From Blattabacterium cuenoti (lineage in GTDB: Bacteria; Bacteroidota; Bacteroidia; Flavobacteriales; Blattabacteriaceae), in the NCBI RefSeq assembly GCF_014252115.1, contig NZ_CP059211.1:1-64000 (forward strand): a stretch of DNA of 64,000 bases. The letters run 5' to 3'. The notes below the pieces were generated by a model. It was not told where the DNA came from. It was given only the letters and a program-made list of their open reading frames with translations, and did not search any database. Positions 53,722-62,481 of this stretch are shown here, in pieces; positions within the stretch are counted from its first letter, which is position 1, and every line of letters begins with the position of its first letter. A program made the translations under genes and the position numbers.

Positions 53722-56466
53722 ATGAATGATAATAGATATTCTTTTCTAAATGCCATTGATTTAAAAGATATAGAATTTCTATATAACAAATTTAAGGAGA
53801 ACCCTAATTCAGTAGAATCTAGTTGGAGTGCTTTTTTTCATGGATTTGATTTCGGAAAAGAAAACTATAACCATATCATAAAACTAGATGATGATGTTAA
53901 ATCAAAGAATGATATTTTTAAAAGAGAATTTTTAGTATGTAATTTGATTGACACTTATAGAAAAAGAGGTCACTTTTTTACAAATACAAATCCTATACAA
54001 AAGAGAAGAAAACATTCTTATTCTTTAGATTTTAAAAATTTTGGATTATCTGAAAAAGAACTAGATACAGATTTTGAATCTGGAAAATTAATAGGTATAG
54101 GAAAAACTTCCTTAAGAAATATAATTAATCATTTAAAAAAAATATATTGTGGATCGATAGGGATCGAATATATGTACATTTCTAATCCTGAAAAAATTCA
54201 GTGGATTGAAAAATGGTTTTACAGAGAAAAATTACAATTTTCTCCAGAAGAAAAAAAATTTTTTTTGAAAAAATTAAATGAGGCAATTACATTTGAAAAT
54301 TTTATTCACACAAAATTTGTAGGGCAAAAAAGATTTTCAATAGAAGGAAATGAATCAACGCTACCTGCATTAGAAGAGATAATAGAATATACGTCTGATA
54401 AATATCTCACTGAGGAGTTTATAATTGGAATGTCACATAGAGGTCGTTTAAACATACTTTCCAATTTTTTTCAAAAAAATTATTCTTATATATTTAGCGA
54501 ATTTCAAGGAAAAGAATACAAAGATAAAACTTTTTCTGGAGATGTTAAATATCATTTAGGATTTTCAAGAATCAGAAAAACTCGTAAAGGTAGATTGGTT
54601 AAAATGAATTTAGTACCTAATCCTTCTCATTTAGAATCTGTAGATTCTATTGTAGAAGGAATTACACGAGCTAAAATAGATATTATCTATAATCAAAATA
54701 GTAATTCAAAAAAAATTATTCCTATTTTAATTCATGGAGATGCAGCATTATCCTGTCAAGGAATTGTGTATGAAGTACTTCAATTATCTCAATTAAAAGG
54801 ATATAAAACTGGGGGAACAATTCATATTGTAATTAACAATCAAATAGGATTTACCACAAATTATACTGAAGGACGTTCCAGTATATATTGTACTGACATT
54901 GCAAAGATTCTTATGTTACCAGTATTACATGTAAATGCAGATGATATAGAATCAGTTGTTAGAGCTATTTATTTTGCTGTAGATTTTAGAATGCGTTATC
55001 ATGAAGATGTTTTCATAGATTTATTAGGATATAGAAAATATGGTCATAATGAAGGAGACGAACCTAGATTTACTCAACCTTCTTTATATCAAGCTATATC
55101 CAAACATCCTAATTCTTATAATCTGTATAAAACAAAATTAGAAAAAGAAAAAATTATTGATGATAATGATGTAAAAAAGATGGAAAAAGAATATGAAAAT
55201 ATTCTTCATATGAAATATCATGAAACAAATAATATTAAATGGAACGTGTTAAATTCTTTTTTGGAAGAAGAGTGGAAAAATTTTCCTATAGTATCTAAAA
55301 ATGAAGAACTTTTTAAAAAAGTTGATACACGATTTTCCATGGAAAATATCATAAAAATATCTAATAAAATTTTTTCTCTTCCCAAAAAGAAAAAATTCTT
55401 TAAAAAAACAGAATTCATTTTTAGACAGAGATTAGAAATGATAAAAAAAGAGTTGGTGGATTGGAGTATGGCAGAGTTATTAGCTTATGGAACACTTTTA
55501 TATGAAGGAGTTAATATTCGTTTATCAGGAGAAGATGTTGCCAGAGGAACATTTTCACAACGTCATGCTGTTGTGAAAACAGAAAAAGAAGAAGAAATTA
55601 TTCTTCTTAATCAAATATGTAAAGAACAAGGAAAAATACAAATTTTTAATTCTCCTCTTTCAGAATATGGAGTCTTAGGATTTGATTATGGATATGCTAT
55701 GTATTCTCCCCATGTTTTAACTTTATGGGAAGCTCAATTTGGAGATTTTGCAAATGGAGGACAAATCATAATAGATCAATATATTTCTTCTGGAGAAGAT
55801 AAATGGAAGATTAGAAATGGAATTGTATTGTTATTACCTCATGGATATGAAGGTCAAGGACCGGAACATTCTTCTGCACGTATTGAACGCTATTTACAAC
55901 TTTGCGCTAAAAATAACTTATTTGTAGTTAACTGTACAAATCCAGCTAACTTTTATCATCTTTTAAGGAGACAGATGAAATTAAAATTTCGAAAACCTCT
56001 TATAATTTTTACTCCTAAAAGTTTACTTAGAAATACAAAATGTTTATCTACGATACAAGATCTTTCTACAGGAATATTTCATGAAATATTGGATGATCCT
56101 TACGTAAAGGATGTAAACAAAATTACAAAATTAATTTTTTGTTCTGGAAAAATATATTATGAGCTGCTAAATGAAAAAGAATCTATTCAAGATGAAAAAA
56201 CTGCATTAGTTCGAATCGAGCAAATATATCCATTGAATATGGAAAAAATTGAGAAGATTATAAAAAAATATAAAAATAGAAAAGAAATTTTTTGGGTACA
56301 AGAAGAGCCAGAAAATATGGGATTATGGAATTTTATTTTAAGAAAAATAGGTAGTTTTATTTCATTCAATTTAATAGCTCCATCTGAAAGTTCTAGTCCA
56401 TCTACAGGATCTTATTCCGATTTTTTAAGAATTCAAAATAAAATATTAAAAAAGGCTTTTTTTTAA
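53722..56466 (+). CDS. sucA: 2-oxoglutarate dehydrogenase E1
   Basis: Thiamine-diphosphate enzyme that decarboxylates 2-oxoglutarate in the TCA cycle. The 914 residues begin with the short E1o-specific helix FKENPNSVESSWSAFFHGF (about 24), then the pyrophosphate and substrate regions with GMSHRGRLNIL (about 237), HGDAALSCQGIVYEV (about 337), and the late YDYGYAMYSP-like region FDYGYAMYSPHVLTLWEAQFG. It is followed by sucB after 10 bases and preceded by its own promoter. The ThDP comes from the thiN product, also encoded here. Length is normal. Confidence 0.96.
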   Translation: MNDNRYSFLNAIDLKDIEFLYNKFKENPNSVESSWSAFFHGFDFGKENYNHIIKLDDDVKSKNDIFKREFLVCNLIDTYRKRGHFFTNTNPIQKRRKHSYSLDFKNFGLSEKELDTDFESGKLIGIGKTSLRNIINHLKKIYCGSIGIEYMYISNPEKIQWIEKWFYREKLQFSPEEKKFFLKKLNEAITFENFIHTKFVGQKRFSIEGNESTLPALEEIIEYTSDKYLTEEFIIGMSHRGRLNILSNFFQKNYSYIFSEFQGKEYKDKTFSGDVKYHLGFSRIRKTRKGRLVKMNLVPNPSHLESVDSIVEGITRAKIDIIYNQNSNSKKIIPILIHGDAALSCQGIVYEVLQLSQLKGYKTGGTIHIVINNQIGFTTNYTEGRSSIYCTDIAKILMLPVLHVNADDIESVVRAIYFAVDFRMRYHEDVFIDLLGYRKYGHNEGDEPRFTQPSLYQAISKHPNSYNLYKTKLEKEKIIDDNDVKKMEKEYENILHMKYHETNNIKWNVLNSFLEEEWKNFPIVSKNEELFKKVDTRFSMENIIKISNKIFSLPKKKKFFKKTEFIFRQRLEMIKKELVDWSMAELLAYGTLLYEGVNIRLSGEDVARGTFSQRHAVVKTEKEEEIILLNQICKEQGKIQIFNSPLSEYGVLGFDYGYAMYSPHVLTLWEAQFGDFANGGQIIIDQYISSGEDKWKIRNGIVLLLPHGYEGQGPEHSSARIERYLQLCAKNNLFVVNCTNPANFYHLLRRQMKLKFRKPLIIFTPKSLLRNTKCLSTIQDLSTGIFHEILDDPYVKDVNKITKLIFCSGKIYYELLNEKESIQDEKTALVRIEQIYPLNMEKIEKIIKKYKNRKEIFWVQEEPENMGLWNFILRKIGSFISFNLIAPSESSSPSTGSYSDFLRIQNKILKKAFF

Positions 56467-56476
56467 AATTTAAATT

Positions 56477-57694
56477 ATGATAATACAGGTCAAAGTTCCT
56501 TCTCCAGGAGAATCAATTACAGAGGTAGAAGTTTCCTCATGGCTCGTAAAAAATGGAGATTATGTTCATAAAGGTCAAACGATAGCAGAGATAGATTCAG
56601 ATAAAGCTACTTTGGAAGTGTCTGCAGAAGAAAACGGAATAATTACTTTAATAGCAAAAAAAGGAGAAAGAATACAAGTTGGAAATATTTTATGTATTAT
56701 TAATACTTCTCAAGATAAAAAAGAAGTAATAAAAAAACATATAAATAAAATTGATCATGAACAAAAAGAATCTTTTTGTAAAAACTCTAAAATCCTTTCT
56801 CCAGCTTCAAAAAAAATTTTAAAAGAAAATAATATTTCTGTTGAATCTATTCAAGGAACTGGAAAACATGGTAGAATTACAAAAAAAGATTGTATTTCTT
56901 ATTTAGAAAAAAATGAAACATCTTTTGTTTCTGATAACATAGATAGATCTATTACAACGTATAGATCTAAAAAAATAACTCCTCTTTCTCTTCTAAGAAG
57001 AAAAATATCCGAAAGGTTAGTTGATGCAAAAAATAAAACCGCTTCTCTCACTACATTTAATGAAGTAGACATGTCAGAAATTTTTCTAATTAGAAAAAAA
57101 TACAAAGATATTTTCAAAAAAAAACATGGAGTCAATTTAGGATTGATGTCTTTTTTTACTATATCCTGTGTTAAAGCATTACAACTTTATCCTGATATCA
57201 ATGCTACAATTAGGGGACAAGAAAAAATCAATTTTGAATATTATGATATTAGTATAGCCATATCTGGTCCTAAAGGATTAATGGTTCCTGTTATTAGAAA
57301 TGCAGAACATTTATCATTTCGTGGAATAGAACAAGAAATAAATAAGTTATCAATACGGGTTAAAAATGGAACAATTTCTATAGATGAGATGACAGGTGGC
57401 ACTTTTACTATTACTAATGGAGGTGTTTTTGGGTCTATGTTATCGACTCCTATTATTAATCCACCACAAAGTGCTATATTAGGTATGCATAAAATTATGG
57501 ATAGACCTGTAGCAATTAATGGAACTACTGAAATTCGTCCTATCATGTATTTAGCTTTATCTTATGATCATAGAATCATTGATGGAAAAGAATCCGTAGG
57601 ATTTTTAGTCTCTATTAAAGAATTTATAGAAAATCCAATAAAATTTTTGATAGGAGGAAATGAAAAAGATATTTATAAAAAACTAGAATTATAA
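56477..57694 (+). CDS. sucB: 2-oxoglutarate dehydrogenase E2 (dihydrolipoyl succinyltransferase)
   Basis: Core of the 2-oxoglutarate dehydrogenase complex. It has a lipoyl domain with K43 in [11 protein letters not shown], a subunit-binding domain (about 105-145, [20 protein letters not shown]) and the succinyltransferase domain with DHRIIDG (active His about 365) near the end. Unlike the other E2 at 6132, it lies 10 bases after sucA, which fixes its role. At 405 residues it is complete. The stop is 11 bases from that of the convergent TPR gene. Confidence 0.95.
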   Translation: MIIQVKVPSPGESITEVEVSSWLVKNGDYVHKGQTIAEIDSDKATLEVSAEENGIITLIAKKGERIQVGNILCIINTSQDKKEVIKKHINKIDHEQKESFCKNSKILSPASKKILKENNISVESIQGTGKHGRITKKDCISYLEKNETSFVSDNIDRSITTYRSKKITPLSLLRRKISERLVDAKNKTASLTTFNEVDMSEIFLIRKKYKDIFKKKHGVNLGLMSFFTISCVKALQLYPDINATIRGQEKINFEYYDISIAISGPKGLMVPVIRNAEHLSFRGIEQEINKLSIRVKNGTISIDEMTGGTFTITNGGVFGSMLSTPIINPPQSAILGMHKIMDRPVAINGTTEIRPIMYLALSYDHRIIDGKESVGFLVSIKEFIENPIKFLIGGNEKDIYKKLEL

Positions 57695-57705
57695 ACTCTA
57701 TAGAA

Positions 57706-58266
57706 TTAAAATTTCCTCCTTACATAAGGATTAGGTTTGTTTATATTTCCTGTATTTATTTTTTTCATTTTCATTTTTATAGTTTTAATTTGGTTTTGTA
57801 GTAAACCAGAAACATCCATTTTTTTTGCTTCTAATAGTAAAAGTTCTGCTCTTTTCTTATTTCCTTTTGATAAAGATGCTATTGCCAAATTCAGTTTGGC
57901 AATAGCTATATTTTGATTAAATTTTAACCCTAAATCTAGAGCTTTTTTCATATAATTCTCAGATTTAAAAATATTGTTTTCGGAATATAAAATTCCGTTT
58001 AAGAAATAATAATAAGCTATCTGATTTTTAGTCAATTGTGATTTTGGATTTTTAATATATCTCAAATATTTTTTTAATCCTTTCATATCCTTATTTCTTA
58101 TTTTAAAAAAAGATAATAACAAAAATTCGTTTCTAAAAATCAGGAAAATAGGAATTAAGCTTAATAAGAGTAAAATACATCCAAATAAATAATTTTTTTT
58201 AAAAAACAAAAAAATAGATCCCAATAAAATAAATATGAAAAACCCTATTTTTGAATATTTATTCAT
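57706..58266 (-). CDS. Tetratricopeptide-repeat membrane protein
   Basis: Not a named family. The 186 residues start with two membrane segments (about 6-22 and 28-45). A cytoplasmic or periplasmic part of TPR-like helical pairs follows (about 85-160, with KNQIAYYYFLNGILYSENN, SENYMKKALDLGLKFNQNIA and AIASLSKGNKKRAELLLLEA). TPR modules bind proteins, so it may be a scaffold. It is the last gene of a three-gene - strand run with the esterase (24-base gap) and the lolD-like gene. Confidence 0.75.
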   Translation of the reverse strand: MNKYSKIGFFIFILLGSIFLFFKKNYLFGCILLLLSLIPIFLIFRNEFLLLSFFKIRNKDMKGLKKYLRYIKNPKSQLTKNQIAYYYFLNGILYSENNIFKSENYMKKALDLGLKFNQNIAIAKLNLAIASLSKGNKKRAELLLLEAKKMDVSGLLQNQIKTIKMKMKKINTGNINKPNPYVRRKF

Positions 58267-58290
58267 GATTCAAATTTTTTTGAATTAATG

Positions 58291-58953
58291 TTAAATACAA
58301 ACATGTTTTTTTTTAATCCAATTGATCAAATCTTGATAATTTAGATCACATAAAGTATGACCAGTTTCATACTCTTTATAAAAGAAAGAAAGTATTTTTT
58401 TTTTCTTCAAAAATTTTAATCCTCTTTTTACCCAATTTATAGGAATTATAGTATCATATTTTCCATGAGATATAAAAAACTCTAAATCGTTAAAATGATT
58501 GATTTTTTCTGTCAAAAGACTATTTTCTAAATATCCACTTAATGCTATTATTTTTTTTATTTTATCATAATTTTTTAATGCAATAGCATAGCTTAAAATA
58601 GCTCCTTGACTAAAACCACATATCCATACTGGTTTTTCTTTTAATTTATACTCTTTTATAGCCTCATGTATAAAGAATGATATTTTATCAACAGTTTTTT
58701 TAGCCTGTATGATATTAATAAATTTCTTTTCATTTTGAAAATCTATATCATACCAAGAATACTTATCTATTCCAATAGAATAGAAACCTTGAATACTAAT
58801 TATAAAAAAATTTTTGGGAAGATCTTCTTTTAAAGAAAAAAGATCCCTTTCATTACTACCATATCCATGAATCATTAAAAAAAGAATATTTTCATTTCCA
58901 CTCGTAGTTTTTTTTATAATGTGTTTTATAGAAAGTTGATTTTTTAAAAGCAT
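58291..58953 (-). CDS. Alpha/beta hydrolase, phospholipase/carboxylesterase family
   Basis: The 220 residues have the oxyanion region LMIHGYGSNERDLF (about 27), the nucleophile elbow CGFSQGAILS (about 112, serine in GFSQG), the Asp in SHGKYDTIIPI and the His in ETGHTLCD, which form a full triad. The family cleaves acyl esters or thioesters; the true substrate is unknown. No signal peptide is seen, so it is cytoplasmic. Twelve bases separate it from the lolD-like gene upstream. Confidence 0.85.
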   Translation of the reverse strand: MLLKNQLSIKHIIKKTTSGNENILFLMIHGYGSNERDLFSLKEDLPKNFFIISIQGFYSIGIDKYSWYDIDFQNEKKFINIIQAKKTVDKISFFIHEAIKEYKLKEKPVWICGFSQGAILSYAIALKNYDKIKKIIALSGYLENSLLTEKINHFNDLEFFISHGKYDTIIPINWVKRGLKFLKKKKILSFFYKEYETGHTLCDLNYQDLINWIKKKHVCI

Positions 58954-58965
58954 AAAATATTTTTA

Positions 58966-59643
58966 TTAATCCATATTATGTATTACTCCATTTTTTATTT
59001 TTAGTTTTTTATCAGCCATATTTGCTAATTTTAGATTATGAGTTACAATTAAAAAAGTTTGTTTAAACTTACGGTTAAGTAAAGAAAAAAAATTATGCAA
59101 TTCTTTTGCATTTTGTATATCTAAATTACCGGAAGGTTCATCCGCAAAAATGATTTTTGGATCATTGATTAATGCCCTGGCTACAGATACTTTCTGTTTT
59201 TGTCCTCCAGATAATTCTTCTATTTTTGAATTTTCATATTTAGATAGTTTAAATTGATTTAATAAATTTATAGCTTTTTCTTTTACATATTTTTTTTTCT
59301 TTTTTTTATTTATAAAACCTGGTAAACAAATATTTTCTAATACAGTAAATTCAGGAAGAAGTTGAGGAGTTTGAAATATAAATCCTATTATTTGATTTCT
59401 TAAAATAGAAAGTTTTTCATCTGTAAGAGATAATATCTCTTCTTTATTTATTTTTATACTAGTTTCTATTTTTTTTCTTACAGTTGGTTTTTCTAAAGTT
59501 CCTAAGATGTGTAGTAAAGTGCTTTTTCCTGCTCCAGATTCTCCTAAAATACACACCATAGTTCCCTCCTTTATTCTTAAAGACACTCCTTTTAAAATTT
59601 CATCTTTTCCAAAATATTTGTAAATATTTTTAGCCTGAATCAT
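58966..59643 (-). CDS. ABC transporter ATP-binding protein, LolD/MacB type
   Basis: ATPase subunit with Walker A GESGAGKST (about 34), Q-loop IGFIFQTPQLLPEFTVLENI, signature LSGGQKQKVSVARAL and Walker B IIFADEPSGNLD (about 159), then the H-loop VTHNLKLA. The sequence is of the LolD group, which powers lipoprotein release to the outer membrane; the MacB and FtsE groups are close. At 225 residues it is complete. LolC and LolE are not in the window. With lnt it suggests an active lipoprotein pathway. Confidence 0.85.
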   Translation of the reverse strand: MIQAKNIYKYFGKDEILKGVSLRIKEGTMVCILGESGAGKSTLLHILGTLEKPTVRKKIETSIKINKEEILSLTDEKLSILRNQIIGFIFQTPQLLPEFTVLENICLPGFINKKKKKKYVKEKAINLLNQFKLSKYENSKIEELSGGQKQKVSVARALINDPKIIFADEPSGNLDIQNAKELHNFFSLLNRKFKQTFLIVTHNLKLANMADKKLKIKNGVIHNMD

Positions 59644-59649
59644 TTTTTC

Positions 59650-59690
59650 GTAAATTTAAAATTCTTCTTTATTTTTTAGTTTAAATTTAC
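59650..59690. repeat. 11-base perfect inverted repeat between lolD-like and sucC
   Basis: GTAAATTTAAA (59650-59660) and TTTAAATTTAC (59680-59690) are exact inverse copies with a 19-base spacer, in the 70-base divergent gap. The right arm contains GTTTAAATTT (59679-59688), which is also found at the sucA promoter (53695-53704). No complete -33/-7 pair is seen here. Confidence 0.4.
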
Positions 59691-59713
59691 TTTAAAAATA
59701 AAATTATTTTCTA

Positions 59714-60913
59714 ATGAATTTACATGAATACCAAGGAAGAGAAATATTGAATTCTTTTTCAATTCAAGTTCCTGATGGAATGTTAGCTACTTCTCCTGAA
59801 GAAGCAGTGAAAGTTGCTAATATTCTTTTTAAAAGAACTAGAAAAAATTCTTTAGTTATTAAAGCTCAAATTAATGCTGGAGGACGAGGAAAAGCAGGTG
59901 GTATTCAAATAGTAAAAAATTTGGATGAAGTTTATGAGAAGTCAAAAAATATTTTAGGAAAATTTTTGATAACACCTCAAACTTCCAAAAAAGGAGAATT
60001 AGTTAGAAAAATTTTGTTGTCTGAAGACGTTTATTATTCAGAACCCACTTCAACAGTAGAATATTATTTGTCAATATTACTGAATCGTGAGATAGAAAAA
60101 AATATGATTCTTTATTCTAAGGAAGGTGGAATAAATATAGAATATTTGTCAAAGACAAATCCAAATAAAATACATACAGAAATAATAGATCCAATATTGG
60201 GTCTCCAATTATTTCAAACAAGAAAAATTGGATTGAATTTAGGAATTCATAATAGTGATATTTTAAAAAAGTTTAGTATTTTTTTATTTTCACTTTATAA
60301 AACCTATATAAATTGTGATGCATTATTATTAGAAATTAATCCTTTAATAAAAACATTTGATCAAAAATTTATACCAGTTGATGTAAAAATTATTTTGGAT
60401 GATAATGCTTTCTTTCGTCATAAAGAATATGAATCTCTAAATGAGAGAGATGATATTAATACAATTGAGAAAGAGGCAACTGAAGCAAGATTAAATTTTT
60501 TAAAATTGGAAGGAAATGTAGGATGTATGGTAAATGGAGCTGGATTAGCAATGGCAACTATGGATATGATTAAACTTTGTGGAGGAATTCCTGCTAATTT
60601 TCTAGATATTGGAGGTTCTGCTGATCAGAAACGTGTAGAAAAAGCTTTTTATATAATATTAAAAGATAAATCCGTAAAAACAATATTAATCAACATATTT
60701 GGTGGAATTGTACGTTGTGATACAGTTGCAGAAGGAATCATAAGTTCTTATTCAAAAATTTATCAGAAAATAAAAATTCCTGTAGTTGTTCGTTTACAAG
60801 GAACAAATGAGGAAATAGCGAAAAAATTGATTAGAGATAGTTTATTACCTATTTATTCAACTGATACTTTGAAAGAAGCGGCTAATAAAATTCAAAAAAT
60901 ATTACACATTTAA
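59714..60913 (+). CDS. sucC: Succinyl-CoA synthetase beta subunit
   Basis: Beta subunit of the TCA-cycle enzyme that makes ATP or GTP from succinyl-CoA. The 399 residues begin with the ATP-grasp domain (MNLHEYQGREILNSF, then VIKAQINAGGRGKAGG near 51) and end with the CoA-ligase domain, with NFLDIGGSADQKRVEKAF (about 298) and NIFGGIVRCDTVAEG (about 329-343). Length is normal. It lies next to sucA and sucB only at a distance; the alpha subunit (sucD) is not in the window. dnaX follows 14 bases later. Confidence 0.95.
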   Translation: MNLHEYQGREILNSFSIQVPDGMLATSPEEAVKVANILFKRTRKNSLVIKAQINAGGRGKAGGIQIVKNLDEVYEKSKNILGKFLITPQTSKKGELVRKILLSEDVYYSEPTSTVEYYLSILLNREIEKNMILYSKEGGINIEYLSKTNPNKIHTEIIDPILGLQLFQTRKIGLNLGIHNSDILKKFSIFLFSLYKTYINCDALLLEINPLIKTFDQKFIPVDVKIILDDNAFFRHKEYESLNERDDINTIEKEATEARLNFLKLEGNVGCMVNGAGLAMATMDMIKLCGGIPANFLDIGGSADQKRVEKAFYIILKDKSVKTILINIFGGIVRCDTVAEGIISSYSKIYQKIKIPVVVRLQGTNEEIAKKLIRDSLLPIYSTDTLKEAANKIQKILHI

Positions 60914-60927
60914 TCTAAAATTTCTAT

Positions 60928-62394
60928 ATGAAAAAAGTTTTTCCTGTATTATCTGATAAATATAAACCATTAAAATGGAATGAAGTAATAGGACAACAGG
61001 ATGCAATTTTTATTTTAAAAAAAGCAATACAAGAAAATCGTTTATCTAAAATTTTATTTTTTTTTGGTCCAGAAGGGGTTGGAAAAAATACATGTGCACA
61101 AATTTTATCAAATGAATTAAATTCTTTTTCAGAATTAAAAGATTTTTTTTTAAATAAGTTTGAGATTAATGGACTTTTTAATAATTCATTAGAACATATT
61201 TGTAAAATAATCAACCGAGTCCGTTCTCTTCCTAAAACAGGAAAGTATAATACATTTATCATTAATAATTTACATTTATTTCCTCAAACTATTTTTTATT
61301 TATTTTTAAAATTTATAGAAGAAAGACATACGCATGTATTATTTATTTTTTGTGCAACAGAAGAAAAAAAAGCACCGAAATTTATTTTGTCACGTTGTCA
61401 AGTTTATGAATTTAAAAGTATTTCCACAAAAGAAATTTTTTTACACTTGAAAATGATCTCTGAAAAAGAAAATATAGTAATAGAAAATGAAGCATTATTG
61501 ATTTTATCCAAACATGTAAAAGGATCTGTTAAAAAAGCTCTTTATTTGTTAGATAAAATAATTTTATATAATGGGAGTGAATTTAAAATATCTAAAGAAT
61601 TTATAATGAAAAGATTGAGAATTATTAATATAAAATATTATTTTAAAATAATAGATTATCTTTTAGATAAAAAAATACATAAAATATTCATTCTGTTGGA
61701 TCAAATTTCACAATCTAAAATTGATTATTATAATTTAATGATAGGATTAATTAAACATTTTAGAAATTTATTTCTATCTAAAAATTATGAAACAATTCCT
61801 ATTTTGAAATATAAAAAGGATATAATATTTTCTTATATTGAACAATCAAAAAAAATATCTTATTTCTTATTAATGAATGCTTTGAATATTTGTTTAAAAT
61901 TAAAAACAGAGTATGAAAAATTAAATCAGAATTATAGATTAACTATTGAAATTTATTTAATACAATTAGCATATTTATTTTATTCTCATGAAAATAAAAA
62001 TTCTTTTTTAGTAGAGGAAGAAAAAAAAAATGAAAAACTCCATCAAGAAAAAAATGAAAAAATTCAATTTTTACAAAAAAATTGGATAATTTTCATTCAA
62101 AAATTTTATGAAAAAATAAATCCTGTTTATTTATATTTTTTAAAAAATGAAATACAATTTAAAATAGAAAAAAACAAAATTTTTTTCGTTATTCCATCTA
62201 AACTAGGAAATCATAGTTTTTTCTTAATTCAAATTTTGAAATATTTTAAATATAAATTTAATAATCCACATTTAGAATTTGAAATAATAAAAAAAAATTC
62301 AGATATAATAGAACAATACAATCTTTTATATCAAAAAAATAAATTAATAGAAACATTAATAGAACGGTTTAATTTAAAAATTTCCTCACTATGA
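60928..62394 (+). CDS. dnaX: DNA polymerase III gamma/tau subunit with lost ATPase motifs
   Basis: Clamp-loader subunit DnaX by overall alignment: KYKPLKWNEVIGQ (about 11), LPKTGKYNTFII, FILSRCQVYEF (about 150), and the flavobacterial domain III motif LIKHFRNLFLSKN. Key ATPase residues have changed. Walker A is GPEGVGKN (47-54), with Asn where Thr or Ser should hold magnesium. Walker B ends in Asn-Asn (113-114), not Asp-Glu. The segment between them is about 35 residues shorter than usual and lacks the four zinc cysteines. The Arg finger in SRC stays. At 488 residues it is about 100 shorter than typical. It would resemble the ATPase-dead delta' subunit. The frame is intact and follows sucC. 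Confidence 0.88.
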   Translation: MKKVFPVLSDKYKPLKWNEVIGQQDAIFILKKAIQENRLSKILFFFGPEGVGKNTCAQILSNELNSFSELKDFFLNKFEINGLFNNSLEHICKIINRVRSLPKTGKYNTFIINNLHLFPQTIFYLFLKFIEERHTHVLFIFCATEEKKAPKFILSRCQVYEFKSISTKEIFLHLKMISEKENIVIENEALLILSKHVKGSVKKALYLLDKIILYNGSEFKISKEFIMKRLRIINIKYYFKIIDYLLDKKIHKIFILLDQISQSKIDYYNLMIGLIKHFRNLFLSKNYETIPILKYKKDIIFSYIEQSKKISYFLLMNALNICLKLKTEYEKLNQNYRLTIEIYLIQLAYLFYSHENKNSFLVEEEKKNEKLHQEKNEKIQFLQKNWIIFIQKFYEKINPVYLYFLKNEIQFKIEKNKIFFVIPSKLGNHSFFLIQILKYFKYKFNNPHLEFEIIKKNSDIIEQYNLLYQKNKLIETLIERFNLKISSL

Positions 62395-62431
62395 AATTGG
62401 AATAAAAAATAATAAATAAAGGTATTTCATC

Positions 62432-62439
62432 TATTTTTG
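62432..62439 (+). promoter_or_regulatory. Candidate clpC -7 box
   Basis: TATTTTTG matches TAnnTTTG, 42 bases before the clpC ATG, in the 87-base gap after dnaX. No -33 TTTG is seen at the right distance. Confidence 0.3.
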
Positions 62440-62481
62440 ATATTTTTATATGTATTTTCTTTTTTTTAATGGTTTTAACTT

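Noticed and set aside
60924..61262. 112-codon - strand frame over dnaX
   Set aside because: It lies antisense to a clear DnaX reading frame and has no recognisable features.
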